From Chromohalobacter beijerinckii (lineage in GTDB: Bacteria > Pseudomonadota > Gammaproteobacteria > Pseudomonadales > Halomonadaceae): DNA of 64,000 nt. The notes under the pieces are model-generated. The model had not been told where the DNA came from. It did no database searches and worked only from the letters and a program-made list of their open reading frames with translations. Of this stretch, positions 1-8,967 are shown piece by piece (within the stretch, counting starts at the first letter, position 1; each line of letters begins with the position of its first letter). Made by a program: the position numbers and the translations under genes. Where the stretch lies: assembly GCF_023061185.1 (NCBI RefSeq), contig NZ_JAKGAK010000001.1, forward strand, positions 248,001-312,000, in the 5' to 3' direction.

Positions 1-1
1 A

Positions 2-2317
2 GTGGGCTCGGTGGAGGAACGCTCGCTGTTTCGCGGCAACGGCGTTCCCATGGTCGGCCTGGGCATCATGAAGCAATCAACCGCCAACATTCTCGAAGTC
101 TCCCAGGGCGTCAAGGCAGAGATGGAGCGCCTGGAATCGACACTGCCCGATGGCATGCAACTGCGACTTAACTTCGATTCCTCGGTGTTCGTCTCCGGCG
201 CCCTGAAGGAAGTCGTCGCCACGCTGTTCATCGCCATGGGTCTGGTCGTCATCGTGATCTTCCTGTTCCTGGGCAATGTGCGGACTACCCTGGTGCCCGC
301 GGTTACCGTGCCGATCTCGATCATCGGTACCTTCATCGCCCTGAACGCCTTCGGCTTCACGCTTAATCTGCTCACGTTGCTTGCCCTGGTACTCGCCATC
401 GGCCTGGTCGTCGACGACGCCATCGTGGTACTCGAAAACGTCCACCGCCGCATGCAGCTCTATGGTGAAACACCGCTGGTGGCCGCCTTTCATGGCACAC
501 GCCAGATCGGCTTTGCGGTCATCGCCACCACCCTGGTGCTGATCGCAGTGTTCGTGCCATTGAGCTTTCTGCGCGGTGACATCGGCCGCTTGTTTTCCGA
601 ATTCGCATTGACCCTGGCCGCCGCCGTGGCGATCTCCTGTCTGCTGGCGCTGTCGCTGGCTCCCATGATGTGCTCCAAGATCCTCGACCCACGGATGCAC
701 GAAAGCCGCATCAGCCATGCGGTGCATACCTTACTCGACGCCACTCAGCGACTCTATCGCTATGTCCTCTTCACTTTGTTACGCGCACGCTGGCTGTGCC
801 TGGTCGTGTTCGTCGCATTGCTCGGCGCCACGGCATGGCTGTTCACCGAGCTACCCAACGAGTACACCCCAAAGGAGGATCGCGGTAATTTCTTCATCCT
901 CGTCAACGGCCCCGAAGGGGCCACCTTCGACTACATGCAGGACTATATGGACGAGATAGAAGCGCGCCTGCTGCCACTGGTCGACGAAGGCGAAATTCGC
1001 AACATATCGGTACGCGCACCTCGCGGTTACGGCAACATCGAGAACTTCAACGACGGCATGGTGGTGGTCAGCCTGAGCGAATGGGGCGAGCGACGTTCGG
1101 CCTGGGACATCATGGCCGACGTGCGACAGCGCCTCGCGGACCTTCCCGGCGTCGAGGCCGCCCCGGTGATGCGACAAGGCTTCGGCGGGCGCATTCAAAA
1201 GCCGGTGCAATTCGTGATCGGCGGCGGCACCTACGAGTCGCTGGTCGTCTGGCGCGACCGTCTGTTCGAGCGCATTCGTGAGGACGATTCGGGACTTACT
1301 GCCGTGGAGAGCGACTACAAGGAAACCCAGCCCCAACTGCGCATCGAGATCGACTACCAGCGCGCCGCCGCCCTCGGCGTGACCGTCGACACCATCGGCC
1401 GCACCCTGCAAACGCTACTCGGCGGGCGCAGCGTGACCAGCTACGTGGATGACGGCGAGGAATACGATGTGATGCTCGAAGGCGAGCGCGATACACAGCG
1501 TAGCCCCGGTGCACTGGACAACATCCAGGTGCGCTCCGAGCGCAGCGGTAAATTGATTCCGCTGGCGAGCCTGGTCACTCTCAGCAACTATGCCGACGCC
1601 AGCGAGCTCAACCGCTTCAACCGCATGCGTGCGATCACCCTGGAAGCCAACCTCGAGGACGGCACTTCCATGGGCGAGGCACTGGGGTATCTCAACGCCA
1701 TCGCCGACGAGGAACTGCCCGCCGACGCCATGATCGACTACAAGGGGCCATCGCGGGACTATCAGGAAGCCAGTGGTGCTACCGCTTTCTTGATGCTGAT
1801 GGGCCTGCTGGTCGTCTTCCTCGTCCTCGCGGCGCAGTTCGAGAGCTTCGTGCATCCGCTGGTCATCATGCTGACCGTGCCCCTGGCAATCAGCGGCGCC
1901 CTGCTCGGCCTGTGGCTGACCGGTCAGTCGCTGAACATCTACAGTCAGGTGGGCATGGTGATGTTGGTGGGGCTGGCCGCCAAGAACGGCATCCTCATCG
2001 TCGAGTTCGCCAATCAGCTCCGCGACGAAGGGCGTGCCTTCCGTGACGCGCTGATTGACGCGTCGGTGACGCGCCTGCGCCCGATCCTGATGACCGCCGT
2101 GACCACCATGGCCGGCGCCGTGCCGTTGATCCTCGCTAGCGGCCCCGGCGCGGAAACACGCCTGGTCATCGGTACGGTCATCTTCAGTGGTGTGGCCGCC
2201 GCCACGCTTTTCACATTGCTCGTCGTGCCCGTCGCCTACGACATCCTGGCCCGGCGTACCGGCTCGCCCAGCGATGTCAGCCGGCAACTCGAACGCGAAA
2301 TGGGCGGAACGTCATGA
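2..2317 (+). CDS. RND efflux pump inner-membrane subunit (5' part outside window)
   Basis: This is the C-terminal 771 residues of a proton-driven HAE1-type RND transporter of the AcrB/MexB class, which exports drugs or other amphiphiles through a periplasmic adaptor and an outer-membrane channel. The reading frame is open at the left window edge, so the N-terminus is missing and the GTG at position 2 is not a real start. Visible are the TM4 proton-relay pair in GLVVDDAIVVLEN (about residues 135-147), a large periplasmic pore domain (about 290-590), and the second membrane block with the TM10 lysine in GLAAKNGILIVEF. Full family members are about 1030 aa, so roughly a quarter is off-window. 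It ends in TGA at 2315-2317. The adaptor gene would be expected upstream. The substrate cannot be inferred. Confidence 0.93.
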   Translation: MGSVEERSLFRGNGVPMVGLGIMKQSTANILEVSQGVKAEMERLESTLPDGMQLRLNFDSSVFVSGALKEVVATLFIAMGLVVIVIFLFLGNVRTTLVPAVTVPISIIGTFIALNAFGFTLNLLTLLALVLAIGLVVDDAIVVLENVHRRMQLYGETPLVAAFHGTRQIGFAVIATTLVLIAVFVPLSFLRGDIGRLFSEFALTLAAAVAISCLLALSLAPMMCSKILDPRMHESRISHAVHTLLDATQRLYRYVLFTLLRARWLCLVVFVALLGATAWLFTELPNEYTPKEDRGNFFILVNGPEGATFDYMQDYMDEIEARLLPLVDEGEIRNISVRAPRGYGNIENFNDGMVVVSLSEWGERRSAWDIMADVRQRLADLPGVEAAPVMRQGFGGRIQKPVQFVIGGGTYESLVVWRDRLFERIREDDSGLTAVESDYKETQPQLRIEIDYQRAAALGVTVDTIGRTLQTLLGGRSVTSYVDDGEEYDVMLEGERDTQRSPGALDNIQVRSERSGKLIPLASLVTLSNYADASELNRFNRMRAITLEANLEDGTSMGEALGYLNAIADEELPADAMIDYKGPSRDYQEASGATAFLMLMGLLVVFLVLAAQFESFVHPLVIMLTVPLAISGALLGLWLTGQSLNIYSQVGMVMLVGLAAKNGILIVEFANQLRDEGRAFRDALIDASVTRLRPILMTAVTTMAGAVPLILASGPGAETRLVIGTVIFSGVAAATLFTLLVVPVAYDILARRTGSPSDVSRQLEREMGGTS

Positions 2318-2335
2318 TGAGAGGCACGTCGTGAT

Positions 2336-2364
2336 AAAAAAGCGCCGCCGGCAGCGTCGGCGGC
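2336..2364 (-). terminator. Rho-independent terminator, leftward
   Basis: A 7-bp stem (GCCGCCG at 2344-2350 with CGGCGGC at 2358-2364) is preceded on the + strand by six A residues (2336-2341), which read as a U tract for leftward transcripts. It probably backs up the hairpin at 2413-2431 for the aldo/keto reductase gene, and may also limit read-in to the RND gene. Confidence 0.6.
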
Positions 2365-2403
2365 ATGAACGGCAGGCACGGAAGAAACCAGAACACGGCG
2401 GGG

Positions 2404-2431
2404 AAATAAAACCCCGGCCATCCTAGCCGGG
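2404..2431 (-). terminator. Rho-independent terminator of the aldo/keto reductase gene
   Basis: The hairpin CCCGGC (2413-2418) / GCCGGG (2426-2431) is followed, in the leftward direction, by GGTTTTATTT. It lies about 115 nt past the stop of the leftward aldo/keto reductase gene. Confidence 0.6.
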
Positions 2432-2546
2432 AGTTTGCACGGCGCGTCCTTCGCCGCACTTTCATCCTAGAGCCTGCTCGGTCATTTGCCTGTCAGAGAT
2501 CGCCGACACGCACTGTGCGCGAAACGCGGCGCACGCAGGATGGCCG

Positions 2547-3548
2547 TCAGGCGAATTCTTCGGTATCGATGTCCGCCTGCTGAGCATCACTGTAACGTCC
2601 GCCGCGGACTTGATCGGGCGTCATCATTGCGTTCAACTTTTCGAGCGAGGCAGCATCCAATAGCAATGTCTCCGCTGTCAGATTCTCGCGCATGTGCGCG
2701 ATATCACGCGTGCCGGGGATGGGCACGATATCGGCCCCCTGCGCCTTCACCCACGCCAGCGCCAGTTGCCCCGGCGTCATCTCCAGCGCCTCGGCAAGCG
2801 CTGTGAAATCTGTCAGCAAACGCCGGTTATGCGGGTAATGTTCGTCACTGAAACGCGGCATACCGCGCCGCATGTCGCTTTCTTCCAGACGCGCCGGGTC
2901 CGGGACCGCATCCGCGAGAAAGCCTCGGCCCAGCGGGCTGAACGCCACCAGCGTAGTGCCCAGTTCACGGCATGCCGCAAGCAAGGCGATCTCGGGATTG
3001 CGCGTCCACAGCGAGTATTCCGACTGCACCGCTGCCACCGGATATTCGGCATGGGCACGACGCAGCGTCTCGGCGGAGACCTCGGACAACCCCACGGCTC
3101 GAAGCTTGCCCTCTTCGACCAGCCGTCCCAGCGCCCCGACGCTCTCCTCGATGGGGACCTGGCGGTCCATGCGATGCAGGTAATAGAGATCCAGTCGATC
3201 GGTCCGCAGACGCTGCAGGCTCGCCTCGCATTGGCGACGCAGTGTCTCGGGGCGCCCGTCGATCACCTTGCGGCCGAGCGCCGGGTCGATCGCCATGCCA
3301 CACTTGCTGGCCAGCAGCAACTGATCACGTCGTCCCTCGAGCGCCTTGCCCACCAGCGACTCGTTGGCGGTCGCGCCATAGAGGGTCGCGGTGTCGAAAT
3401 GCCGATAGCCCATCTCGAACGCCGCCTGCAACGCTCGCACGCCCTCGGCCTCCGGCACCGGCGTCCCGTAGCCATGGGACAGGTTCATGCAACCGAGCCC
3501 GATGGTCGGCGACGCGACTTCCTCGAGAAGAGACAACACATTCGGCAT
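2547..3548 (-). CDS. Aldo/keto reductase
   Basis: A 333-aa cytosolic NADPH-dependent oxidoreductase of the aldo/keto reductase superfamily (TIM barrel). The family's catalytic tetrad is visible: Asp and Tyr in FDTATLYG, Lys in LASKCG and His in YYLHRMD. The C-terminal cofactor loop IVPIPGTRD is also present. The start chosen is the ATG at 3548, because AAGGA lies about 9 nt upstream; the longer frame starting at 3605 has no such site. The protein resembles the general YajO/YhdN-like stress reductases, but the sequence does not reveal a substrate. The gene stands alone and ends upstream of two leftward hairpins. Confidence 0.9.
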   Translation of the reverse strand: MPNVLSLLEEVASPTIGLGCMNLSHGYGTPVPEAEGVRALQAAFEMGYRHFDTATLYGATANESLVGKALEGRRDQLLLASKCGMAIDPALGRKVIDGRPETLRRQCEASLQRLRTDRLDLYYLHRMDRQVPIEESVGALGRLVEEGKLRAVGLSEVSAETLRRAHAEYPVAAVQSEYSLWTRNPEIALLAACRELGTTLVAFSPLGRGFLADAVPDPARLEESDMRRGMPRFSDEHYPHNRRLLTDFTALAEALEMTPGQLALAWVKAQGADIVPIPGTRDIAHMRENLTAETLLLDAASLEKLNAMMTPDQVRGGRYSDAQQADIDTEEFA

Positions 3549-3749
3549 GGGGGAATCCTTGTAAGACGGATGAAAAGACTGGGTAGCAACCAAGATGACA
3601 GACACAGCTTAGCAAGAGAACGGCTTTCCGGGCTGCGGTGACACGCCACTCGGGAGCGTTTCACACTTTCCTGGCGCCAAATCACAGGCTGACTCGCCAT
3701 GACCTTGAGGCCGAAGCCCCTTAGAAGCGGACCCTGTCTTAGCAACATC

Positions 3750-4061
3750 TCACGAGTCAGAGACGCCCATGCAATTGTCGCGATACAGATCGGCATTCGC
3801 GTCCAACGCCAAGCGCTTGGTGGCACTGTTGTAATAGAAGGAGCCGGATTCGCCATTAGCAAGCGTGTAGTCACCGCATACTCCATAACCCTTGTTGACG
3901 CGAATCAAGTGTGAAATCTCGGCAGGCGTCTGACTCTGGTGTCCTTCCGCTAGGGCCGTGGCGATGTGTGCATCACGCTGTGCCTCGGAATAGGCTTGAC
4001 CACCGAAGATCAAGCCGGCAACGGCGAGAATGGCGACAAAAGGAATCCATAGATTGTGCAT
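3750..4061 (-). CDS. Hypothetical small secreted or membrane-anchored protein
   Basis: A 103-aa protein not assigned to a family. It begins with one hydrophobic segment (LWIPFVAILAVAGLIFGG, residues 4-21) that could be a signal peptide or membrane anchor. About 80 polar residues follow, with two cysteines (in YGVCGDY and RDNCMG) that could form a disulfide in the periplasm. The start at 4061 is preferred over the longer frame from 4139 because the extra N-terminal residues are not signal-like. The ribosome-binding site is weak. It sits between the aldo/keto reductase and the ribbon-helix-helix gene, both leftward, with no clear functional link. Confidence 0.55.
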   Translation of the reverse strand: MHNLWIPFVAILAVAGLIFGGQAYSEAQRDAHIATALAEGHQSQTPAEISHLIRVNKGYGVCGDYTLANGESGSFYYNSATKRLALDANADLYRDNCMGVSDS

Positions 4062-4165
4062 AGCAGTGTCCGTTAAAGGCGATAGACCTGACGTCATGAC
4101 ATAGCTTTTCGACCACAGAGGCAGAGTGACGGAGGACAAACGCGGCCTTGCTAGAAACTCGAGGA

Positions 4166-4357
4166 TCAGGTCGAGGAACTTTTTTCGTCTTCCTGCAGCT
4201 GCGAGCCGTACTCCACACCATGCTTATGTAGATAGTCACGTATCAGCTGTCGCACGACTTGCGATGGCGTCAGGTCCTGTAAGGCACACAGCTCCTCGAA
4301 GGCGCGTTTCTTTTGTGGATCTATCAGCAACGTGAGACGAGCCGTTTTCTTTTCCAT
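4166..4357 (-). CDS. Ribbon-helix-helix (CopG/Arc-type) transcriptional regulator
   Basis: A 63-aa DNA-binding protein. An N-terminal basic beta strand (KTARLTLLIDP, residues 3-13) is followed by two predicted helices (QKKRAFEELCALQ and TPSQVVRQLIRDYLHKHG), the layout of metJ/Arc-fold repressors that bind as dimers of dimers. The ATG at 4357 is chosen over the ATG 6 nt upstream because AGAGGAG lies about 7 nt before it and only 1 nt before the other. Immediately upstream is a 19-bp palindrome (4375-4393), a likely autoregulatory operator. The gene is divergent from the SulP transporter, so it may regulate that promoter too (inference). Confidence 0.75.
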   Translation of the reverse strand: MEKKTARLTLLIDPQKKRAFEELCALQDLTPSQVVRQLIRDYLHKHGVEYGSQLQEDEKSSST

Positions 4358-4374
4358 GAGCATTCTCCTCTTTT

Positions 4375-4393
4375 ATTAACATTAAATGTTAAT
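4375..4393. promoter_or_regulatory. Palindromic operator between RHH regulator and sulP-type gene
   Basis: ATTAACATT-A-AATGTTAAT is a perfect 9-bp inverted repeat around one central base. It lies 18 nt upstream of the regulator's start codon. A further half-site ATTAACAT occurs at 4484-4491, next to TAATGT at 4477-4482, on the sulP side of the same intergenic region. This suits cooperative RHH binding controlling both divergent genes (inference). Confidence 0.55.
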
Positions 4394-4564
4394 GCTATGA
4401 CCTTCACGTCGCAATGCCCTGCTCTTTCCCAAGAGCAGCTGGGCGCTCACATTTGCACATGATTATAACTGCATGCTAATGTCATTAACATAATCTTCAT
4501 TCCTCACACCCAATGCTCCGCTCGACACCAGCATGGCGAGGGGCATGACAGCGAGGGTCATCGT

Positions 4565-6337
4565 ATGTCACGCCACAGGTTTTCCGTTGACTTGCCCAGC
4601 ATCTCTTCAGGACTTCGCACGGCATGGCAAAGCGGGTACGGCCTCGCCGATTTACGCAAAGATGTGATGGCTGGCCTCACCATCGGCACCGTGGCCGTGC
4701 CACTCTCGATGGCGCTGGCGATCGCTACAGGCGTTCCTCCTCAGCAAGGGCTTTACACGGCGATTGTGGCCGGGGCCATCATCGCGTTAACCGGCGGCTC
4801 GCGTTTCAATGTGTCAGGCCCGACCGCCGCTTTCGTCGTCATCCTGTTCCCGATTGTCCAGCAATACGGTCTCGGCGGATTGCTCATCGCCTCGATGATG
4901 GCCGGCATCATCCTCGTGGCCCTGGGGATTACCCGAATGGGTCGCCTGATCGAGTTCGTGCCTTACCCTGTGGTTCTAGGCTTCACGGCAGGGATTGCAG
5001 TCGTCATCGCGGTCCTGCAGATTCCCGATTTCCTGGGACTGAGCGTCGGTCAACTTGGTGAGCATTTCGTCGAAAACCTGGGACGAATCATCGCCTCACT
5101 GCCCACAATCGATCCTCTCGAGTTCGGCATTGGGACATTGGCTCTGGTTGTCATGTTGCTATGGCCACGCTTGCATGTCCCCATTCCCGCGCCTCTTGTC
5201 GGGTTGATCGTCGGCGCTATCGCGGCTTACGCGGCCAATCAGTGGTTCGGAAGCACAAGCGCACCGGCCGTCGAGACGATTGACTCTCGTTTTACCTGGG
5301 AAGCCAATGGCGAGACTGGGACGGGAATTCCCCCGATCGCGCCTTCCTTCATGGCTCCCTGGCTTCTGCCAGGTCCCGATGGCGCTCCATTGGAGCTGAA
5401 TTTCGAACTGATTCGTGCACTGCTAGGACCCGCCTTCGCCATCGCCATGCTCGGGGCCATCGAATCACTGCTGTGCGCGGTGGTATCGGATGGGCTGACC
5501 AAGACCAAGCATGACCCCAACGCCGAGCTGGTTGGCCAAGGGCTGGGCAACATCGTGGCGCCACTCTTCGGTGGCATCACCGCCACGGCAGCTATTGCCC
5601 GGACGGCGACCAACATCCGCAGCGGCGGGCGCTCCCCCATCGCCGCGGTGGTGCACTCCGTCGTGGTGCTGTTGGCCGTCATCGCGCTCGCAGGATTGCT
5701 GGGCCTCGTTCCCATGGCCGCCCTGGCGGCGCTGCTGTTCATCATTGCCTGGAACATGAGCGAAGCGCGTCATTTCCTGCATACCTTGCGCTCGGCGCCT
5801 CCCGGCGACGTCGCCATCCTGGTCACCTGTTTCGGCCTGACCGTTCTGTTTGACATGGTCCTGGCCGTCGCAGTCGGCATGGGATTAGCCGCAGCACTCT
5901 TTATCCGACGCATGGCCTTGCTGACCACGACCGATCGCCTCGAGACCGAACGGCACCCTGCCGTCACCGGGCTGCCTCCGGAAATGGCGGTGTACGAAAT
6001 CAATGGGCCTTTGTTCTTCGGAGTGGCCGAGAAGGCCCTCACATCCCTTCATCGGGTGGACCGTCACGTCCAGACCATATTGATAGACATGCACAAGGTT
6101 CCCAGCATGGATGGCACGGCCATCGTCGCCCTCCAGTCGCTCATCGGCGAAATGCATCGCGAGGGAGTGGCTCTGATCCTGGTAGGGTTACCCACACGCA
6201 TTATCGTCAAGCTTCGCCGTGCAGGTATTCGAAAAGTCGCTGGAATGCTGACCTACCGTAGCGACTTGCACTCGGCCAGAACCGTCGCGCTACGTTGGCA
6301 TCACGAGCGAAACGACATGGATCGCAACACCTACTGA
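4565..6337 (+). CDS. SulP-family anion transporter with STAS domain
   Basis: A 590-aa inner-membrane transporter of the SLC26/SulP family. About residues 30-430 are hydrophobic and carry the family signature GLTIGTVAVPLSMALAIA near residue 37 and the NVSGPTAAF motif. A C-terminal STAS domain (about 465-570) includes the conserved DMHKVPSMDGTA loop. Known members move sulfate, bicarbonate or C4-dicarboxylates (E. coli DauA). The isocitrate dehydrogenase gene begins within 10 nt of its stop, suggesting one transcript and hinting at an organic-acid rather than a sulfate substrate (inference only). The upstream region holds the RHH operator. A loop of about 65 polar residues (around 225-290) between membrane blocks is longer than I expect for the family. 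Confidence 0.88.
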   Translation: MSRHRFSVDLPSISSGLRTAWQSGYGLADLRKDVMAGLTIGTVAVPLSMALAIATGVPPQQGLYTAIVAGAIIALTGGSRFNVSGPTAAFVVILFPIVQQYGLGGLLIASMMAGIILVALGITRMGRLIEFVPYPVVLGFTAGIAVVIAVLQIPDFLGLSVGQLGEHFVENLGRIIASLPTIDPLEFGIGTLALVVMLLWPRLHVPIPAPLVGLIVGAIAAYAANQWFGSTSAPAVETIDSRFTWEANGETGTGIPPIAPSFMAPWLLPGPDGAPLELNFELIRALLGPAFAIAMLGAIESLLCAVVSDGLTKTKHDPNAELVGQGLGNIVAPLFGGITATAAIARTATNIRSGGRSPIAAVVHSVVVLLAVIALAGLLGLVPMAALAALLFIIAWNMSEARHFLHTLRSAPPGDVAILVTCFGLTVLFDMVLAVAVGMGLAAALFIRRMALLTTTDRLETERHPAVTGLPPEMAVYEINGPLFFGVAEKALTSLHRVDRHVQTILIDMHKVPSMDGTAIVALQSLIGEMHREGVALILVGLPTRIIVKLRRAGIRKVAGMLTYRSDLHSARTVALRWHHERNDMDRNTY

Positions 6338-6346
6338 GGCATGACA

Positions 6347-7363
6347 ATGAGTCAGACGATTGCAGTACTGAAGGGTGATGGTATAGGGCCCGAAATCATG
6401 GAAGCGACACTCAGCGTCCTGAATGCACTGGACTGTGGCCTGCAATATGAATTTCTGGATGCCGGGCTGACTGCGCAGGAAACGCATGGACAGCCGATGC
6501 CCGCTGAGACGATCGCGGCGATAAGAAAGCACCGCATAGCACTGAAAGGCCCCTTGACGACACCGATCGGTAGCGGAATATCGTCCCTGAATGTCCAGCT
6601 GCGCCGTGAATTCGATCTTTATGCCAATGTTCGCCCTGCGATCAGCTTCCCCGGTACTCGCTCACGCTATGACAATATTGACCTGATCACGGTACGCGAG
6701 AATACCGAGGGTGCGTATCTCTCCGACGGGCAGAGCCTCTCCGATGATGGCGAGACGGCACTCTCCAGCATCCGAGTGACTCGCCGGGGATCGGAGCGCA
6801 TCGTGCGCCATGCCTTCGAACTGGCACATCAACGCAATCGAAAAAAAGTCACCGCCGTTCACAAGGCCAACATCATCAAGACCAGTTCCGGACTTTTCCT
6901 CGATGTCGCCCGTGAGGTAGCGAAAGAATATCCGGACATCGAGTTCCAGGAAATGATTGTCGATAACGCCTGTATGCAACTGGTGATGAACCCTCACCAG
7001 TTCGACGTTATCGTCACGACCAATCTGTTTGGTGACATCCTCTCGGATCTCTGTGCCGGACTGATCGGTGGCCTGGGGCTGGCACCGGGCGCGAACATTG
7101 GCACAGAAGCCGCTATTTTCGAGGCAGTGCATGGCTCGGCGCCGGATATCGCCGGGCAAAAGCTCGCCAATCCATGTGCACTACTATTGGCCGCCGCGGA
7201 TATGCTCGATCACTTAGGCATGGTGGATAAAGGAGCCCGGATTCGTCGAACGATCCGGACGGTGCTAGAAACGGCTCGAGATCGAGTAACACCTGACATG
7301 GGCGGAACCGGGACCACCGATACCTTTGCCGAGGCTTTAGTCGCCCACCTGCATGACCGATAA
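6347..7363 (+). CDS. NAD-type isocitrate / isopropylmalate dehydrogenase-family enzyme
   Basis: A 338-aa beta-decarboxylating dehydrogenase. The substrate loop [19 protein letters not shown] (around residue 86) has the S-x2-N-x2-L-R layout of isocitrate-type rather than isopropylmalate-type enzymes. Metal-binding aspartates lie in [11 protein letters not shown], and the NAD-discriminating region HGSAPDIAG...ANP is present. Length matches the short homodimeric NAD-IDH group (about 335 aa) and not the 415-aa NADP enzyme Icd. Tartrate or homoisocitrate activity cannot be excluded. The ATG at 6347 is preferred over 6341 because GAGG lies 7 nt upstream of it. It follows the SulP gene by 9 nt, so co-transcription is likely. 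Confidence 0.85.
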   Translation: MSQTIAVLKGDGIGPEIMEATLSVLNALDCGLQYEFLDAGLTAQETHGQPMPAETIAAIRKHRIALKGPLTTPIGSGISSLNVQLRREFDLYANVRPAISFPGTRSRYDNIDLITVRENTEGAYLSDGQSLSDDGETALSSIRVTRRGSERIVRHAFELAHQRNRKKVTAVHKANIIKTSSGLFLDVAREVAKEYPDIEFQEMIVDNACMQLVMNPHQFDVIVTTNLFGDILSDLCAGLIGGLGLAPGANIGTEAAIFEAVHGSAPDIAGQKLANPCALLLAAADMLDHLGMVDKGARIRRTIRTVLETARDRVTPDMGGTGTTDTFAEALVAHLHDR

Positions 7364-7679
7364 GCCGCATGACTCTGAGAGCAGCTCCTGAGACATCCAT
7401 TAGCCAAGGCTACTGGCATTCGGAGCCTGCATATAGCCTCGTTTATTCAATCTAATCAGCATCATACTTGCCGCGTCCGAGCCTTTCTCGAACTCAATGA
7501 GCGACAGCATGAAGCGGATGAGCAGCGAGCGAGTAATGGATGGCGAGGAGCGGTATCGCCGCGATTGAAGCTGCTGGCGCGACTTCACCGCTACGACACT
7601 CACCAGCACCGAGCCCCAGCTTAGCAAGAGAACTGGGGCATTAATGTGCTTGAGGCAATCGTAGTTTTGGAGGTCAACA
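7364..7679. other. Intergenic region between convergent genes
   Basis: This 316-bp gap holds no gene I can support. A leftward open frame at 7400-7627 (75 aa) has no recognisable domain or ribosome-binding site. The one structure seen is a 7-bp inverted repeat, GCCCCAG (7613-7619) / CTGGGGC (7633-7639). Its loop contains a 17-bp word also present at 3605-3621. Confidence 0.5.
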
Positions 7680-8876
7680 CTAATCAGAAACAGTGCGCAG
7701 ATGTTGTGTGGCCTGGGATTTGTCGAAACGTAGGCACATCACTACCAAACCCAAAAAAATGGCTCCCAGTAAGAGCCATGCTTGTTCGAAACCGCCCATG
7801 AGATCTTTCAATAAACCAGCAACCACTGGTGAGGCTGACGCAATGAGATAACCGATCCCCTGCACCCAAGCCGCCAACTGACCAGCGAGCGTCGGCTCAT
7901 CCGCATGGTCCATGGTGATAATCAAGCTCAATGGAAATAACCCGCCGATTCCCAGACCCAAGAGTGCCGTGGCTAACCAAGCCGTCGTAGCAGGCGCCAT
8001 GCCCAGTAGTACGAAGCCGCCGACTGAAAGCAAGAGGACAAGGGTTAAAACGGGCCGGCGATCTCCCATACGCTGAGCCAAAGCAGGAAAGACAAGCCCT
8101 GCGATGACCTGAATAGCTGTAAGCCAACTAAGTGCCAAGCCAGCATGCGTTTCAGTCCAACCAAGATTCGTAAACGTCGGCGGTATCCATGCCAGCAAAC
8201 AGGTATACCCCGCCGTCCCCAATCCAAAGAAGATCGCCAGCGACCAGAAACGGGGTAGCCGCGCCATGTCAGAAAAATTAACGTGCGCCCCACGGCTCTG
8301 ACTGGGGGGAGGAAGTACACGAGTACGCATGCCCCACACGACTACGCCTGAAAAAGCCAATATCCCCCATATGGCTAACGCACTTTCCCAACCAAGGTAG
8401 TGGCTCACCATTGGTGAGATAGCTGAGGAAAGCGCTGCCCCACCCATGATGGCCGCGATATAAAATCCCATGAGTAGAGGTGTTTTCTCTCCCGCAGAAT
8501 GCTTTATGAACGCGGGCAACACCGCTTGTATCAATGCTATTCCGATACCAGCCCCCAGCGCTGCCACCAATAAACCTATAAACCCTAGATCAAACCAATG
8601 AAGCGCATCCGACAGGGCAATCACGACTAATGCGATAGTCACAACCCCATTGAAACCAATTCGCTTTGTCATGGTTGCGCTTACAAAGCACCCTAAGCCC
8701 ATGGCGATAACAGGTAATGTCGTCAATAGAGATACTTGCGTGAACGACAATCCAACGTCTCGCCGAATCGACTCAACTAGTGGCCCGATAGCCGCCATCG
8801 ACGGCCTCAGGTTGAGTCCTACCAACACAATCAAGCATATGGTTCTTATCAGCGGTATCGGTGTCGTTTGCTGCAT
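7680..8876 (-). CDS. MFS transporter, CynX/NimT (YeaN) type
   Basis: A 398-aa 12-TM major-facilitator protein of the cyanate/2-nitroimidazole transporter group. It opens with the typical LVGLNLRPSMAAIGPL segment and shows about twelve hydrophobic helices with a cytosolic loop near residue 200. The start at 8876 is chosen because GAGG lies 8 nt upstream; an in-frame ATG at 8906 lacks a site. Its promoter contains a perfect SoxR box with a 19-bp spacer between TTGACC (8956-8961) and TAGGGT (8931-8936), the geometry of SoxR-activated promoters. The likely role is export of redox-active or nitro compounds under SoxR control (inference). Confidence 0.85.
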   Translation of the reverse strand: MQQTTPIPLIRTICLIVLVGLNLRPSMAAIGPLVESIRRDVGLSFTQVSLLTTLPVIAMGLGCFVSATMTKRIGFNGVVTIALVVIALSDALHWFDLGFIGLLVAALGAGIGIALIQAVLPAFIKHSAGEKTPLLMGFYIAAIMGGAALSSAISPMVSHYLGWESALAIWGILAFSGVVVWGMRTRVLPPPSQSRGAHVNFSDMARLPRFWSLAIFFGLGTAGYTCLLAWIPPTFTNLGWTETHAGLALSWLTAIQVIAGLVFPALAQRMGDRRPVLTLVLLLSVGGFVLLGMAPATTAWLATALLGLGIGGLFPLSLIITMDHADEPTLAGQLAAWVQGIGYLIASASPVVAGLLKDLMGGFEQAWLLLGAIFLGLVVMCLRFDKSQATQHLRTVSD

Positions 8877-8937
8877 TGCGATGGCCTCGTTATCCATATC
8901 AATCATTGCTTTAAAAGAAGAACGAGGCTTACCCTAC

Positions 8938-8959
8938 GACCTCAAGTTAACTTGAGGTC
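8938..8959. promoter_or_regulatory. SoxR operator (sox box) with 19-bp-spacer promoter
   Basis: A 22-bp perfect palindrome is centred on CTCAAGTTAACTTGAG, matching the known SoxR site of enterobacterial soxS. For the leftward MFS gene it sits between -35 TTGACC and -10 TAGGGT with a 19-bp spacer. MerR-family regulators activate exactly such overlong spacers by distorting the DNA. It also overlaps the soxR leader, which allows autorepression. Confidence 0.9.
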
Positions 8960-8967
8960 AAGGCATA

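Noticed and set aside
3485-3886. Leftward 133-codon frame between the aldo/keto reductase and the small membrane protein
   Set aside because: It overlaps both real genes out of frame and crosses the reductase ribosome-binding site. No recognisable motif. I considered a transposase remnant but could not support it.
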